From Parietaria judaica (lineage: Eukaryota > Streptophyta > Magnoliopsida > Rosales > Urticaceae), in NCBI GenBank assembly GCA_954871525.1, contig OX940860.1, positions 54,362,724 to 54,426,723 on the forward strand: 64,000 nt of DNA, written 5' to 3'. Both the position numbers and the translations under genes were made by a program. A model generated the notes under the pieces. That model saw only the letters and a program-made list of their open reading frames with translations, ran no database searches and was not told the origin of the DNA. The first letter of the stretch is position 1. Every line of letters starts with the position of its first letter. Of this stretch, positions 1 through 12,479 are shown piece after piece.

Positions 1-635
1 ATTACATTGTTTCTATTACCGATAAACTTATTATGTTGTCAAAATTTTCCCCTTAAACCTTTTTCCTATTAACAGCTTCCCCTATAAACTTGTAAATTTA
101 ACAAATTCTGTCCCTAATCGATAAAAAAAAAAAAAAAAGTCGTTTTGTCAAATTTTAAGCCACCTAAATTTCACATGTCAGTACATATATGTCAAATTTT
201 AAGCCACCTAAATTTCACATGTCAGTATTACCCGCGACTTAAATAAGAGTTCACGGTGTAATTTACATGATCGGTACAATATGAAATCTTCGATTAAATG
301 AGAGTTCACGGTGTAATTTACAGTTAATCTTTAAGTAAGAAATTGCTTGCTTATCGTTTTGCTGCCGGTCCAACTAATATAGAATTCATTTCATGAATCT
401 TTAATCTAGATTTTAATGCAAAATCTATTTCCAGCCATGGATTAGTTTTCTTCGAAAATGTAATCTTCTCACCATTTATTAATCATATAACGCCGAAGAA
501 GAAGAAGATTGATCGAATGGCTTAAGAGTTCAGTTTTGCGATTTTACTCGTACAATCCGGAGAAAGCATGAATGGGATGGGATCGAATATACGATTTAGA
601 AGAACACAAGCAGAGGGTTGGCTAAAAGACTGTAC
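1..635. other. AT-rich intron of the ETO1-like gene
   Basis: This lies downstream of the exon-3 donor on the minus strand and should be intron sequence. It is AT-rich, with an A-run near 123-138. A segment at about 148-175 (tcaaattttaagccacctaa) recurs at about 192-220, and a second pair of short repeats (gagttcacggtgtaatttac) lies at 247-267 and 301-321. I found no exon matching the missing C-terminal TPRs. Confidence 0.6.
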
Positions 636-3600
636 CTGCCCTTTCCGCAGCCTGTCCGAGGGGCATTTAAGAGCGTCTTCTAGAAGAGCAATAACCGTGG
701 AGGAACAAGACGGGTCTTGGCTAGAATCAGCAAGCGCATAGGCTTTTAAGAAGAAAGCCTCGAAGGATCTCTTGATGCGAATAGACTCCTCCGCCTTTCG
801 CAGTCCTTCCTCGCATTGACCCGAGTCGTATAAGATCCAGCCCTCGTAGACCAGCCGTTCGTGGTCACTCGAAGCGTGTTGACGAGCTAGTTCTAAACTC
901 CTCATGGCTGCTTCTGGGCAGCTTAATCTGAACAACTGAATATATTAAAGTTTGGCCGAAAAAGCAAAAACAAGAGCTTAAAAAGGGATACAACATCAAG
1001 AAACGGATTAAAAAAACCTGTTACACATAACATTTGGGTCGAATTTTAATCATCTTATTTAGGGTATACATTATGCCTCGTCATATAATTATCTTGTCAT
1101 AATTATTTAGGGTATACATTATGTTCGGCCCATTAGTTTGTAATTTATTGGTCTATTAAAGAGACCACATCCTAATGAGAAAGATATCCAATAATCATTC
1201 ACAAGTTTAATCTCTCTCAAAAGAGGAGATTGTGCTCGGTGAAGATTTTGGAATCAGTCCCATTTCGTTTACAGTTTTGGGTCGTAACAGAACCATTTAT
1301 ACCAATTGGACGATCGAATACTATGGTTCTAATAGAGATTTGATATGATGACAATGAACATTCTTAATTATTATTACTTGAGGCGAACGGCTTGCTTTAT
1401 ATCAAGGAGAGAACATAATTCGTTTCTAACAAATCCCTACAACTGATTATCATAATCCGAGCATAAGTATATAGGGCCTAAGACGTTGCATCGCCAATTT
1501 CTGATCCTAACTAAAAACAAAAAAACAAAAAAAAAAACAAACCTTTTTTACAGACTGTAATTTCTTGAATTATGAAGATTGTAGACTAGAAAGTTATAAT
1601 CACTATATGTCATTATCCGAAATATTATATTAAATTAAAGATTTTATAAGCACAATTTAGGAACCAATTCAGTAGCATAATTTTGTAACTATCAAAACCA
1701 ATTGATTGTCTATCAAATGAATTATTCAAAAATTACCACATAACCATATCAATAAGCGGAAAAAAGTCGGAGAAACAAATCAAATTCAAATACGTTGTTA
1801 ACCATTTTACTAAGAAGTTGAAGAAATCTGATTATGATGTAAAATGGCAATTATAAACGTACCTGAGTAGTAGCAACGATTGTCTAAAATACAGAACGCC
1901 TTTCGCTGCATCGGATTCAAGCATTTGGTAAATAACCGAGAGCGATCCGATATCATCCACAGATGACCACCGATCATATAACTGAAGCCAACAATCTGCG
2001 GTCGTCCAATTCTCAACATGCTCACGGACAAGAGTTCGAAGCTGAAACGCCGCAACACGCCCCTCAAACATCCTATAGTCCGGGGAGAGCGTAAGAATCG
2101 CTTGCACGTCACAAAGGGCAGATTGGTAATTCTCGAGCGCAAGATAAAAACAAAATCGAAGCTCCAAACATTCTAGTGCAAGTTTAAATCCCAAAACACG
2201 GTTAATCTCTGAAAGCGCGGCTTCAACGTTCTCTTCTCTCATCAAAGAAGCAGCTCGGTACATGTAAGGATATGTAAGAGTAGGATCCAATTCCGTTGCT
2301 TTGTCGAGATCTTCCCACCTTTTCTCGCCATCGCAGTACAATGATCTCTCTTGATACATCCACCCAAGAGGCGAAACTGACGAAATTACCGAACTGATCT
2401 TCTCGTACGACCAGCTTTTATGACCCTTGATGTAAGCGATTCTAGCCAAACCCGTCAACGAGTAGATATGGCCCGCATTTAAAGCCGCCTCAAAAAGCCG
2501 TTCACTTTCGTCGTATTCTCTTCTCAATAGCTTAGTACAAGCTAACCAATGGAAAGCCAGCATTTTCTGCTGGTCGTTTTCAGCAAGTTCCACTAGCATT
2601 CCTATGAAACAAACCGTGGTATCGGAACGAGGATCGAGATGAACCGAAACTTCACTTAAGAAGCAGTAAAGTGAAAACGACGCTGGTCCAATCATGATCG
2701 ACTGTTTTTCTCTATTGGCACAGCGGAGAATTTCCACCACTCTAACATCCTGGAGAGAATCGGGAAGATCGTTTAGGAAGATTTGCAGACACGACACGGC
2801 TAGCACACGACAGTGCTCCTCAAAAGCGAATTCCAAAAGCTCCACAGCATCATCTCGTGACAAAACCAACGCTGCAAGTTTCCTGTCGCAAGCGTCTTTG
2901 AGTTTTTCGCAACAAAATTTGTTTGCAAATACCAAAATTTCCAACAAAAGTTCCGGAGAGACCTCACACAAGGCGTTCGTGACACAAAAGTCATTGATCG
3001 CTTTCATACCCGCTGGAGAGAGATCGTTCTCCGACAGATCTATGACTTCAGAGAGCGATTCCGAGAACGACCCGTTGAGCATGGCGTGAAACGGGGCCGA
3101 AAGGCTCGAGATTCTCTGCCTATCGCAAACTATTTTCTCTTCTCCAATTCTGAAGACAACGTTTCTCAAAACCGGGTTCCCACTAACCGACACAGTCTCG
3201 CACGAACCCGCGTTCGAATCAATCACGAGCTCTGACGAAACATCCACCGGGCCAAACTCTTTAGCAGATTTCCCGCACGTGGCGAGCACGTCAGCCAAGA
3301 GCTCTTCCCCCTGCTTCTCGTACCTCAACCACGCCCCGAAAACGAGCTTCTCGTACACGGTGGTCGACTTCTGCCACGCGGCACGGAGACTCCTCCGCAT
3401 CATTTTGACTTCCCCGAGCCCCTTGAACACCTGGTACTGCTGCAAATGCAGATTCGACCGCTCTCGCGGAGGACACGAATCGAGCTCTTCGTGAATTTGA
3501 GCCAAAACCTCTACATAATTAACCGGTTTTAGAAACGGGAGAACCGCGGGCTCGGGGACCTTAATTAGAGACTCTCTACAATGATTTCAAAAGCCCCATT

Positions 3601-3826
3601 TCAGAAGGGGGCAAGTAAGCTTCAGTACATGGAATGATCGAGTTGTTCATCATAAATAAAAATAAATAAAGAAAAGAACTTACATGGAGGAGGAAGGCGA
3701 AGAAGAGGAGTTGGAGTTGGAGGAGAGCTTGAAGAGCTTCCCTCTCTCGACTTGCAGCCATGACTGGGGATTCAGAGCACTGAGCTGCGACTCTTTACAC
3801 GACTCAGATGGGAAGAAAGCCCTCAT
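636..3826 (-). CDS. EOL1/EOL2: ETO1-like BTB/TPR protein (ethylene biosynthesis regulator), 3' end off window
   Basis: Three exons are visible: 3684-3826, 1863-3575 and 636-927 (minus), with donors CAT|GTAAGT, AG|GTACGT and CAG|GTACAG and matching phases. I chose the ATG at 3826 because the protein then starts MRAFFPSESCKESQL, as in the EOL subgroup; an upstream in-frame ATG gives an unrelated extension. Exon 2 encodes the N-terminal region (...CPPRERSNLHL...), the BTB domain (IGEEKIVCDRQRISSLSAPF) and TPR repeats; exon 3 continues the TPRs (ERLVYEGWILYDSG) and ends in frame at RKGQ. The family's remaining C-terminal TPRs, roughly 180 residues, must lie left of base 1. Known role: substrate adaptor of CUL3 E3 ligase that targets type-2 ACC synthase for degradation and so restrains ethylene synthesis. 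No stop or frameshift is seen, so the gene is probably functional. EOL1 versus EOL2 cannot be decided here. Confidence 0.93.
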
Positions 3827-3895
3827 TGGGCATAACAGGTTCAGCAATTCCCAGATCTCCACAACACCCTTCTCAATCGCAACGATAGACAGACA

Positions 3896-4036
3896 GAGAG
3901 AGAGAGAGAATTCTCGAGCTTTAATGAAAACCCAGAAAGAAAGAAAAAAAATTGGTCGAAGAGAGACCAAGCTCGGCGATTACGTTAGGATCTCGACTGA
4001 AAATCCTCGGGCAAAATGCCAAAACGCCACAACCGA

Positions 4037-4074
<38 letters not shown>

Positions 4075-4115
4075 GTTTGGAAGCTGGGTTTTGACAGAGA
4101 GAGAGAGAGAGAGAG
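3896..4115. repeat. GA/CT microsatellites upstream of the ETO1-like start codon
   Basis: (GA)n runs lie at about 3896-3911, 4041-4071 and 4095-4115, within 300 bp upstream of the ETO1-like start. On the transcribed strand they are CT runs, a common feature of plant core promoters and 5' leaders. Several open frames through them are artefacts of the dinucleotide repeat. Confidence 0.85.
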
Positions 4116-4295
4116 TGGAATGTAAAAGGGAAAGCTTCTTTTCTCTCACTTTCTCTCCAAAAGCCGAAATCCACATCTACTCTTTGTTGCCTTCCATTTT
4201 CTCCAAATGCCCCCCTCAACTTTCTTAGCCGTGCATTTTGCTCTATTAGTTTTGTTTTTTCGACAGAAATACCCCACTAAATTCTTTCAAAATCA

Positions 4296-4512
4296 AACCA
4301 AGCTTGCTTGGCCTAGTGGTAAATCCACTACAATAAGACTCTTCATTAGGTCTTGAGTTCAATCCCTTGAGACGCAGAAATTGCGTAATATATGTAATCT
4401 TGGCCGACAATGCCTGCGGCCAATAGTGCCGGTTGTTCTTACCGTGACAAATATCTTGTAATCTGAGTACATGTAATATTGGTTAATAGTGCCGCCCAAT
4501 TCAAAAAAAAAA
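4296..4512 (+). mobile_element. tRNA-derived SINE with perfect target-site duplication
   Basis: The body begins near a tRNA-like A box (TGGCCTAGTGGT, about 4309-4320) and has a B-box-like GAGTTCAATCCC about 35 nt further on. It ends in a poly-A tail at about 4503-4513. It is flanked by a perfect 17-bp direct repeat, AAATTCTTTCAAAATCA, at 4279-4295 and 4513-4529. These are the hallmarks of a pol III SINE inserted by target-primed reverse transcription. Related copies lie at 59270-59471 and about 60150-60345 in this window. It sits about 470 bp upstream of the ETO1-like start codon. Confidence 0.88.
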
Positions 4513-4529
4513 AAATTCTTTCAAAATCA

Positions 4530-4863
4530 GAAGTCCGATACTCCTTGCGTGTTATAAAAAATCGATGGAGAGTGTCAATTTGTATGCAAATGTACTCGAG
4601 GTCTACTTTCCTCCAATAATTTGTGACCTTCCTAGTAATTTTTTTAATAATTTGATTCCGTTAGCGCTCCATAAATATTAAATAATTTATCATTATTTAA
4701 ATTTTTTATTTATAGTCTCAAGCTCGTTAAAAAAGTGCCTTATTGTCAAAACGTATTAAAATAACGGAAAATGTTAAATCATGTACAAAAACATTTATTT
4801 GTTTAATAGTATTTTATCACTTTTTTTTTCTTTCTTTCTTGAGTCATTCTAGATTATATGTTG
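4530..4863. other. AT-rich spacer, nothing recognised
   Basis: AT-rich sequence between the SINE duplication and the solo-LTR duplication. No coding, RNA or repeat signal was seen. Confidence 0.5.
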
Positions 4864-4868
4864 ATAAT

Positions 4869-6087
4869 TGTTAATGCGTAAAAAATGGCTTTAACTTAGA
4901 GTCGAATCCAAGGTTTGGGTCCCGAGCTAGACCCGCTGAACAGGTGGATAATTGAATGCTGAGTCAACGTGGGTTGACTGATGATCGTCAACGCTGGAGG
5001 CGAATCCGTTGTCTTGGATGAGTCTCCGGGCTGTTCTCGGCGATCCTTGGCGAACTTCCTTCCTTGGCGAGCTCCTCGTCGAGGCGAAGTCCTTGTCTTG
5101 GCGAAGCCCTGTCTTGTCGAAGCTCCGAGTTGTTCTTGACGATTCTTCGTGATTTCCCTTCCTTGGCGAGCTCCTCTGGCTAGGGAAGACTTGCAAAAAA
5201 GGGTAGATCGTAGTTCAGGGTTAATGATAAATGGCGGGTGAATGACGATGTGGTTTGATTCTTCGGAAGTGCTGATGTTGGCGGTGCGGGGGTGACCCTT
5301 GGCCAAATGGCGAGGGTATTACTGGCGAGGGACGCTCCTTGTCGACCTCGTAGGTGTTGGCGAGCTCGTTGTGACGAGGGCCTTAACCTGGCGAGGGATG
5401 CTCCTTGTCGACCTCGTAGGTGTCCGCGTCCACGCGTTGACCTGGCAAGGGACGCCTCTTGTCGACCTCATAGGTGTCCGCGTCCACGCTTTGACCTGGC
5501 GATGGACGCCTCTTGTCGACCTCGTAGGTGTCCGCGTCCACGCGTTGACCTGGCGAGGGAAGCCTTTGTCGACTCGTCGAACAACCCCTCTCAGGCAAAA
5601 CTCAATCCCTTGACTGATCCCAACTCTTATTCAAGCCTTTTCTCATAAGGGAGTATGCAAATTTCTAGAGAGAGAAAGTAGAGAGAGAAGCTCTGGAGGC
5701 GATTGTGAGTGAGTGTGGAAATGAGGAGGAGAATACTCATATTTATAGAAAAACCAACTCCCTATATTTGCACAAAGAGGGGCCTGTAAATATCCTCGTG
5801 CCAGAGGGACCTTGCCGCGGCTCATTGTCATGGCGAGGGGTTCGCCAATGTTCCATAGCTCGTCTTTGATGTCTTCTGGGTGTCCGCGAGCTTGTATATT
5901 GAGTCCGGGGGAATCTGGGGGACTTCCCAGGAGTCTTCGTAAGCTCGGATCTCCTCGTCGTGTGGAATAATTATGAGTTATCCCTTCGTCAAGCTGTGGC
6001 GAGGTGCTTGACAGGGCGAGGGGTTCGCCAGGGGCTCGTCGGGGGGACCTCGCCAAGAATAATATGTTCCGAAAAATGCACATAACA
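4869..6087 (-). mobile_element. Solo LTR of the Tat-like Gypsy family (TSD ATAAT)
   Basis: On the minus strand it begins TGTTATGTGCATTTTTCGG and ends GCATTAACA. It is bounded by perfect 5-bp duplications ATAAT at 4864-4868 and 6088-6092. Both termini and much of the body match the LTRs at 34647-36458 and 46897-48577. A TATA box (minus-strand TATAAATA) is at 5740-5747. At 1219 bp it is shorter than the 1.7-1.8-kb relatives. One visible deletion removes the conserved hairpin segment present in the relatives, joining ACTACG directly to ATCTACCC near 5205. No internal region remains, which fits unequal LTR-LTR recombination. Confidence 0.9.
5341..5568. repeat. 54-bp minisatellite inside the solo LTR
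   Basis: GTCGACCTCGTAGGTG-type units start at 5341, 5407, 5461 and 5515, giving spacings of 66, 54 and 54 bp, all multiples of three. This keeps several frames open and explains the repetitive ORFs seen here on both strands; they are not genes. Confidence 0.8.
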
Positions 6088-6092
6088 ATAAT

Positions 6093-7116
6093 ATTTTTTT
6101 CAAGATAATTTAATATATCAATTCGGTTCCATACACGGTTGAGAAAAAAAAACTTACAATAAATAATAGCTCAATTTAACATTGCTACGTTGTTTTCAGA
6201 ATTGCTTTTAAAAAATAATGTTAGAAAAAAGTATTACTGCTAAAAACATGAATTTGGGAATATACTATACGAAAATAAAAAGTTTGGGGAGCATTAAGGT
6301 CAGATTGCTGAAGAAGTTTTGCTTACACTAAACGACAAAAACACACTTCTCAAATGGGAAGATAACACGGCGTCGTTTCGGGGCCGAGGAGACTAATTCT
6401 GTGTCGTTTAGGAAGCTGTCGCAATCTGGCTTTGATTTAATAATTTGATTTTCAAAACTTAGGTCTATTCTTAAATTATTTTGCAAAACTACATTATGGG
6501 AAGTGTGAATTTAATTTAGTATTTGGAATTGTAGTGTTAATTACCAATGAAATTGGATTAGAAAAAAGACAAAATGTCACACCATTATAGGCACAAACCA
6601 CAAATATGAGTGAAGTTTTGATTTTTGTGGGTCCTATTAAATTATTTTCTTGGGCCCACATGAGAGGTGTGACACGTTGGATTGTTGGGTATATGATTTT
6701 TTTTTTTAAATCTTCCTTTTTGTTTATTATTATTTGCAAATATATGTTGGTCATTTTCTTTTATTTATTTATTTTTCTGCAGAAAGAAAAACTTTTGTTT
6801 TAACATAATAAATCCTAGCAAAATTAATATTTTCTTTCACAGTGTATTTGTTTGAGTTGTAGCTTGAATGGGATAGTTAATCTCTTATCTCAAGTTTAAA
6901 AGAGCAATTATTTATTTATAAGGACCTAGTGAGCAAATAAAAATAGATGCAACCATTTTAGTATTATTGGAAAAATGATTTGCCCTTATATATATTCCTC
7001 TAATTTATTAATTGTTCGCGAAAACTTCTTTAAATTAATGACTTTGACAACAACATTGCATTTGCAATTAATAACGAGTATTTAATTTCAGACAGAACAT
7101 ATTAAATTGTTAAAAC
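6093..7116. other. AT-rich spacer, nothing recognised
   Basis: Apart from a short GC-richer stretch near 6368-6420, the sequence is AT-rich. Open frames here are short and repeat-free but show no recognisable domain. Confidence 0.5.
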
Positions 7117-7121
7117 CTTAT

Positions 7122-7739
7122 TGTTATGAGCATTTTTGCTTAGCCCAAAAATAAGGTCAAAAATAATAAAAAGCCCAAAAAGTATGGGCGCGCTTTAAAT
7201 GGACGCCCTTAAATTGGGCTCCTTAGAAATAGGCGCACTAGAAACAAGCACCCTTGAAATGGGCTTCCTAGAAATGAGCGCCCTAAACACGAGCACGCTT
7301 AAATGAACGCGCTTACTTTTTTACAACAATTAATTAATTGCCCAGGGGATTAATAAAGTTATTTGTAATTGCTCAGAGGCCCCTGGACCCTTCTATAAAT
7401 AGAAGCTTCAAACTCACAAAAACGGATCCGATCTCATTGGAACTCGGAACTATACACATTTCACTCAAACACTCTCTAGAGCGATAAAATCTCTCAACAC
7501 TCACTTTGAACTACGTGATGACCTGATCCCGTTAAAATGGGTACGTAGGCAGTCTCGTTACAAGTGACGAGATCCGGCATCATATATTATCAAATCTCGT
7601 CTTTTTTATGTCTTTAAGCATATCAACGAAGGCGGCGAATCAAGCTTCAAGCCCAATCTGACCGCCAAGCGGACATTGGGCCCAGCCCAAAATCAAGACT
7701 TGGGCCGCTTTACTGTTGATCTATTTTTCGGCATTAAGA
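7122..7739 (+). mobile_element. Solo LTR, second Gypsy subfamily (TSD CTTAT)
   Basis: It starts TGTTATGAGCATTTTTGC and ends GCATTAAGA, a decayed form of the GCATTAACA terminus of the larger LTR family. It is flanked by perfect 5-bp duplications CTTAT (7117-7121 and 7740-7744). It contains a TATA box (TATAAAT, 7394-7400), short GC-rich degenerate repeats (gggcgc-type, 7185-7320), and the 38-nt hairpin at 7511-7548. Only the termini and the hairpin resemble the 1.7-kb LTR family; the bodies differ. Confidence 0.87.
7511..7548 (+). promoter_or_regulatory. Conserved 38-nt hairpin, copy 1 (solo LTR)
   Basis: Outer stem CTACGT/ACGTAG; possible inner stem CCC/GGG. It is followed by GGCAGTCTCG-type sequence and lies about 115 nt downstream of the LTR TATA box, in the expected transcribed part. 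The same 38-nt layout occurs at three other places in the window. Its function is unknown to me. Confidence 0.65.
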
Positions 7740-7744
7740 CTTAT

Positions 7745-10254
7745 TATAAAAAGTGGAAATAAATAAAATGCTTTAGAAAATAAAAAAGAAAGATAAAGAA
7801 CCATTAAAAAAAAAACTTTAGCAAGAAGATTGCATTTTGCATACCATAACTAAACCAGCAAAGAAATACCAAATGATTAGGTTGGTTGTCTTTCGGTATT
7901 TTTTCTTCTTCTTAAAATTCCTAAAAATGTCACTTTTTTCAATTTTTTGTTTGTTTGTTATCATCTATGTTCATTTTATAAAAAAATTTAAAAGAAAACT
8001 TTTGAATTAAAAAATAAGTAGAATATATATTATTATGTAAAATAAATAAATAGAAATAGCCCATGTTATTCTCTTCCCTTGTTTTTTTTTCTTTTCTTGC
8101 CATTTTTTTTTTGACTGACTGTAACTGTATCAATTATTAGCACAAATGTCGTATAAAAAAAAAAAAATTATTATTAGCACAAATGTCCCTGAATTTTGTT
8201 TGTTGGCGCAATTTAAACCGTAGCCGTAAGTTTGATTGAAAACCTTACTCCTAATTCTTTAAAAAATAGCACATTCTCTTAGAAGTGAAAAATAATGAAA
8301 AATATTAAATTACGCGAGTCACCTAATTTATGTATTATAGTATATATTTGAAAACTTGCGGGACTTTATTTTAACTTTTTTTTTTTTCTTTCAATTAAAG
8401 GTTTTAATTTATTCATAAGAATTGCACTTACAAGTATTTTAACGTAGACTTTTCAATTTGCTCACACAATAACTCAACTAGTCTAGTATAGTAATTTTTG
8501 TTTATTAACTAATTACAAAAATTACCGCCAAATAACATGTCCTTTCACAAATTATTATTTTTTGTTATTAGTAGAAAAAAAAAGTGCATGAATATATAAA
8601 TTTAGGGACATTCGTGTCATTTGTGTGATTGTTTACATGGAGTAAAAAAAATATAATTTTTGTTTCTTTTCTTGAAATGCTATCAAGAGCACATGCTACA
8701 TATTATATACTATATTCATAATAACACAATCAAATACAACCAGCAAGCGCCGATGTTTTCGCCTTTGAATTATCGAGAAAAAAAAAAGTGAAATGACGAA
8801 AATGACCTTGGAAACAACCTTCATCGTTGAATTAGTTTCCCTCTACAAAATTACAAATTGGTCAAGCTTCTTTTTTTGTTGTGGGGACACAACTAAGCTT
8901 AACTTCAAAACAAAGGAACAATCCGTTGGATCTTATTATTCATATCCATTTTTCATCACTTTCTAATTATTTTGTTGAAATATTCATATGGACTCTTTGT
9001 CAATTTTCTTTAAAATCAAAAGGACGCTTTTTAATTTACATCAAACTCAACCATTTTATTCACAAAGTTTTATAATAGAAACATATTGACCAATATTACA
9101 TAATATATATTTTCATTATAAAGAGCATTAATTAAACTAAAAAGAGGATTATACTACTGCCAGATCAAGCTAGGTTAGCACACATCAAACTCAACTTAAT
9201 ACAAGTAATTGTATAGTTATTGAAGAGTGAATATATATTTAAATATATTAGTGTTTTTATATCATATAATATATAGCCGTATTTTAGAAAATGATAGTTA
9301 ATGATCCGACGGTTCATATTAACTAGCTTTTTTTTTTTATTAATATTAAAATAAACAGAATAAACGAATTTAAGTTCTTGTTTATTTCCTAGTTCTGTTT
9401 TATTGGAAATTGCAAAAAAAAAAAATCCATTTTTTTGAATAAAAAGTGGGAGGAGTAAAAGAATATTCATGATTAACTAATTTTTAGTAGATTTTTTTTA
9501 ATTTAAGGGTAATCATATAGTAAGTACTTAAATTTTGACCAACTGAAACAACATGAGTCTAGAATGAAGAAGTAAGGGTAAAAGTAGGCAAAGTCAACAA
9601 ATGTGAGGCGACACATTTTAACATCCAAATTCTTTTTTCGTTGAATTCAAATGAGAGAAGAGGCTAGATACCTAGATTAGCACATACTAGAGATGTATCT
9701 TAAGTATATTTTGATGGCAATATGTACCTTGATTCTTAAGTATGATTATGGTCTTGATTTTAGGTACTTTTTCCGTTTCTCTTTCACCTTCAACTCCTAC
9801 CACCTTAGTTTATCAAAATTTGATACTTTTACTGCAATTACCCTTATTTTAAAATGAAGTCATATTTTCATCGAGTTTGGTCTCTCAAATACCACAACAA
9901 ACGCTGTGATTATTCATTGAAAAACAATATTGGAGTGAAAATTTTCAGAATAAGTCAAACATAAATACTCTTCTTCTGGCTGGTGGTAGTGGGCCACGGT
10001 TGAGAGTTGAGACTTAGAGCTAAAAAATATATTTTTATAGGAAAAAATAAATTATTCTTTGGTCACTAAGAAATATTATTCTTTGGTCACTGAAAATATT
10101 ATATTCTCTGATAAAATAGACAAATCTGTTAGGTCATTTTGTGGTGGGTATGGATTCCATATTTTGGAAAATTAAATCATGATGGAGAAATTGACCATAT
10201 CGGCACCACAACACAATGTTCGATATGACACTCACACACACACACACACACAGT

Positions 10255-10307
<53 letters not shown>

Positions 10308-10498
10308 CATTTATTATTTGATTTGACCAAATCGTCACCATACGATTCCATTATCCTCTCCTTTTGTTTTTGAGTAATGGCCACTGTTCTGCTTCTTTCA
10401 ACTTTCTAATTTGGGTGTATTTCGCTTTCTGTATTTAAACTTGTTTATGCGTTTAAAATTAACAAAAAATATTAATTTGAACATGTTACGATAAGTAG
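7745..10498. other. AT-rich intergenic DNA with one (CA)n(TA)n microsatellite
   Basis: No coding domain or complete transposon was recognised. The region is rich in A and T homopolymers. A compound microsatellite occupies about 10230-10306: CA repeats (10230-10267) run directly into TA repeats (10268-10306). Small open frames here are low-complexity. Confidence 0.6.
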
Positions 10499-10506
10499 TG
10501 CTCAAT

Positions 10507-12066
10507 CAAGGTTCAACTTACCGAATTTGCCGATAAATCGCTTGCCGTTTTCGACGGATTAATCGATAGCGTACCGATTAACCGACGGAAAACTTATAAT
10601 ACTGTAGCTTACCGATTACCGACACTTTTCGATGATTATCGACGGATTATCGACGTTTTTCGATACTTTTTGACGGAAAACTTATAAAAATATTTTTAAG
10701 CTTATATTTGCCAAATTTTAAAAAAGTGTGTTAAAAATACCAAAAATAAAAGCATGTCATGATGATTATTGATTCTATTCTATTATCTAATAGCATGTCA
10801 TGTTATAAAAAATAATATAATACACAAACATATATAAATGAAATCATACACAAACACATATAATTCCATCACATAAACTTAGAAGACTTTTGCCACAATT
10901 ATGAGAAAATCCGAATTAAACTCAAATCTGAAAATAAGTTACACCAAAATATCATATTAATATTTTAAAAAATATTTAATCAATGAAAGCACCAAAAAAA
11001 TGAATAGATTACCTCACAAATCACAAAAATATAAACTTAGAAGACTTTTGCCGCAATTATGAGAAAATCCGAATTAAGCTCAAATATGCAAAAAAAAAAA
11101 AAAAAAAAAAAACCAAAATAACAGATTAATATTTGAATACATAATTAATGAAATAGAAACATAAAAAAATTGAATAAATTACTTCAAAAATTAAAAAATA
11201 TGAATTTCTAGACTTTTTACACAATAAAGTCTTGTAATCTAAAAAACTTCAAGAGCTCAAAAGCTCAAACATTCATATTTCTTGATAACTATCATATTTT
11301 GAACCCTATAGTATACAATCAACAAATCATAACAAAATATGTACATTTCTAGTAAATTCCTAAATTGAAAAATTTATATACTTTTGCCTAACAAGCATAA
11401 TAATCCGAATTTAACCTAAATCTAACAAAATAATTATAAATAAGTCATCAAAACATGTTTTCATATAAAAATATTCATAAGAATGCAAAAAAACAAACAA
11501 ACAAAAGATGATAAAGTTTCAATTTTTAGTCATTTCCAAACATAAATCTCATATAAAACTAACTCTTTGTATTTGAACTCATGAAAATGCCCTAAAAATC
11601 GTATAAATGAGTATATATCAAAGAAGAAATGATTGATTCATATAGATTTAACATTATAAGTCATTAATTTACTAAAAGCTACAAAAAATTCCAAGAAATT
11701 CGGTTTAAAAATGAATAAATCAAAACTTTAAAAACTTATGCCAAAAATCGATTAATCAGTGAAAATATGAGAATCTGTCGAAAAATTGGCAACTTACCAG
11801 TCCGAAAATCAAGTTTTCGTACAAGATTTGGTCGTCGGCTGTCGAAAAGACCGAAAAGTCTCAAAAATTTAATTTTTTTTAATTTGACCGAAAAGTACCT
11901 AAATTTTACACTGAGAAAAACGAAAATCGATTGGAAAAAAACTTATCGATTATCGCGATTATCGCCGAAAACCTTACAAAACGATAACTAGTGTGGTCGA
12001 ATATTTACCGGTAACTACCGGTAAGACCGATAATCGCCGATAATCGACGATTATCGTCGAAAAGTC
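10507..12066 (-). mobile_element. Non-autonomous hAT-like element, copy 1
   Basis: The left terminus CAAGGTTCAACTTACCGA matches, in reverse complement, the right terminus of the element at 48923-50128. Both ends are packed with TCGATAATCG / ATTATCGTCG-type subterminal motifs. Imperfect 8-bp duplications flank it: TGCTCAAT (10499-10506) and TGCTCAAG (12067-12074). The other terminus lacks the expected terminal bases of the intact copy and ends ATCGTCGAAAAGTC, so it is eroded or slightly truncated. The interior is AT-rich, with no transposase. The hAT assignment rests on the CAGGG-type end of the sister copy and the 8-bp duplication. Confidence 0.68.
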
Positions 12067-12479
12067 TGCTCAAGATATCTACTTGTTGAAACCTAAGATC
12101 CAATACCCGATATTGCACCACACTCAATAACGCTAACCAAAACCATTCGCACACATACACATGAGAATCAATGATTACTTCTTAATTGGATAATATTATC
12201 TCTCTTAGTTGAGTTCTTGAACTTCCCGTTGTCTCTCTTCTTCAACCTCTCTTTCTCATAAAAGCTTCTAAGTTAGAATCTGAGTCAGCTCGCGATTATC
12301 TTTTTATTAGTTCCCCTAAGCTACAATTAAGACCTGTTACAGCATAAGTATACTTACTACATTAACTGAATAATAGGCTTTGTAACTCAAATTAGTTGTT
12401 TCAAGCTCGAGCTTCACCTACAATTTGCGTGCAAGCTCTAGTTTCGCCCTCGTTGCCTTCAATTTTCCCAGTTCAGTAC

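Noticed and set aside
4016..4228. ORFs with (RE)n or (SL)n runs upstream of the ETO1-like gene
   Set aside because: Direct translation of GA microsatellite.
5292..5648. 118-codon ORF with LARDAPCRPRRCPRP-type repeats
   Set aside because: Translation of the 54-bp minisatellite inside a solo LTR.
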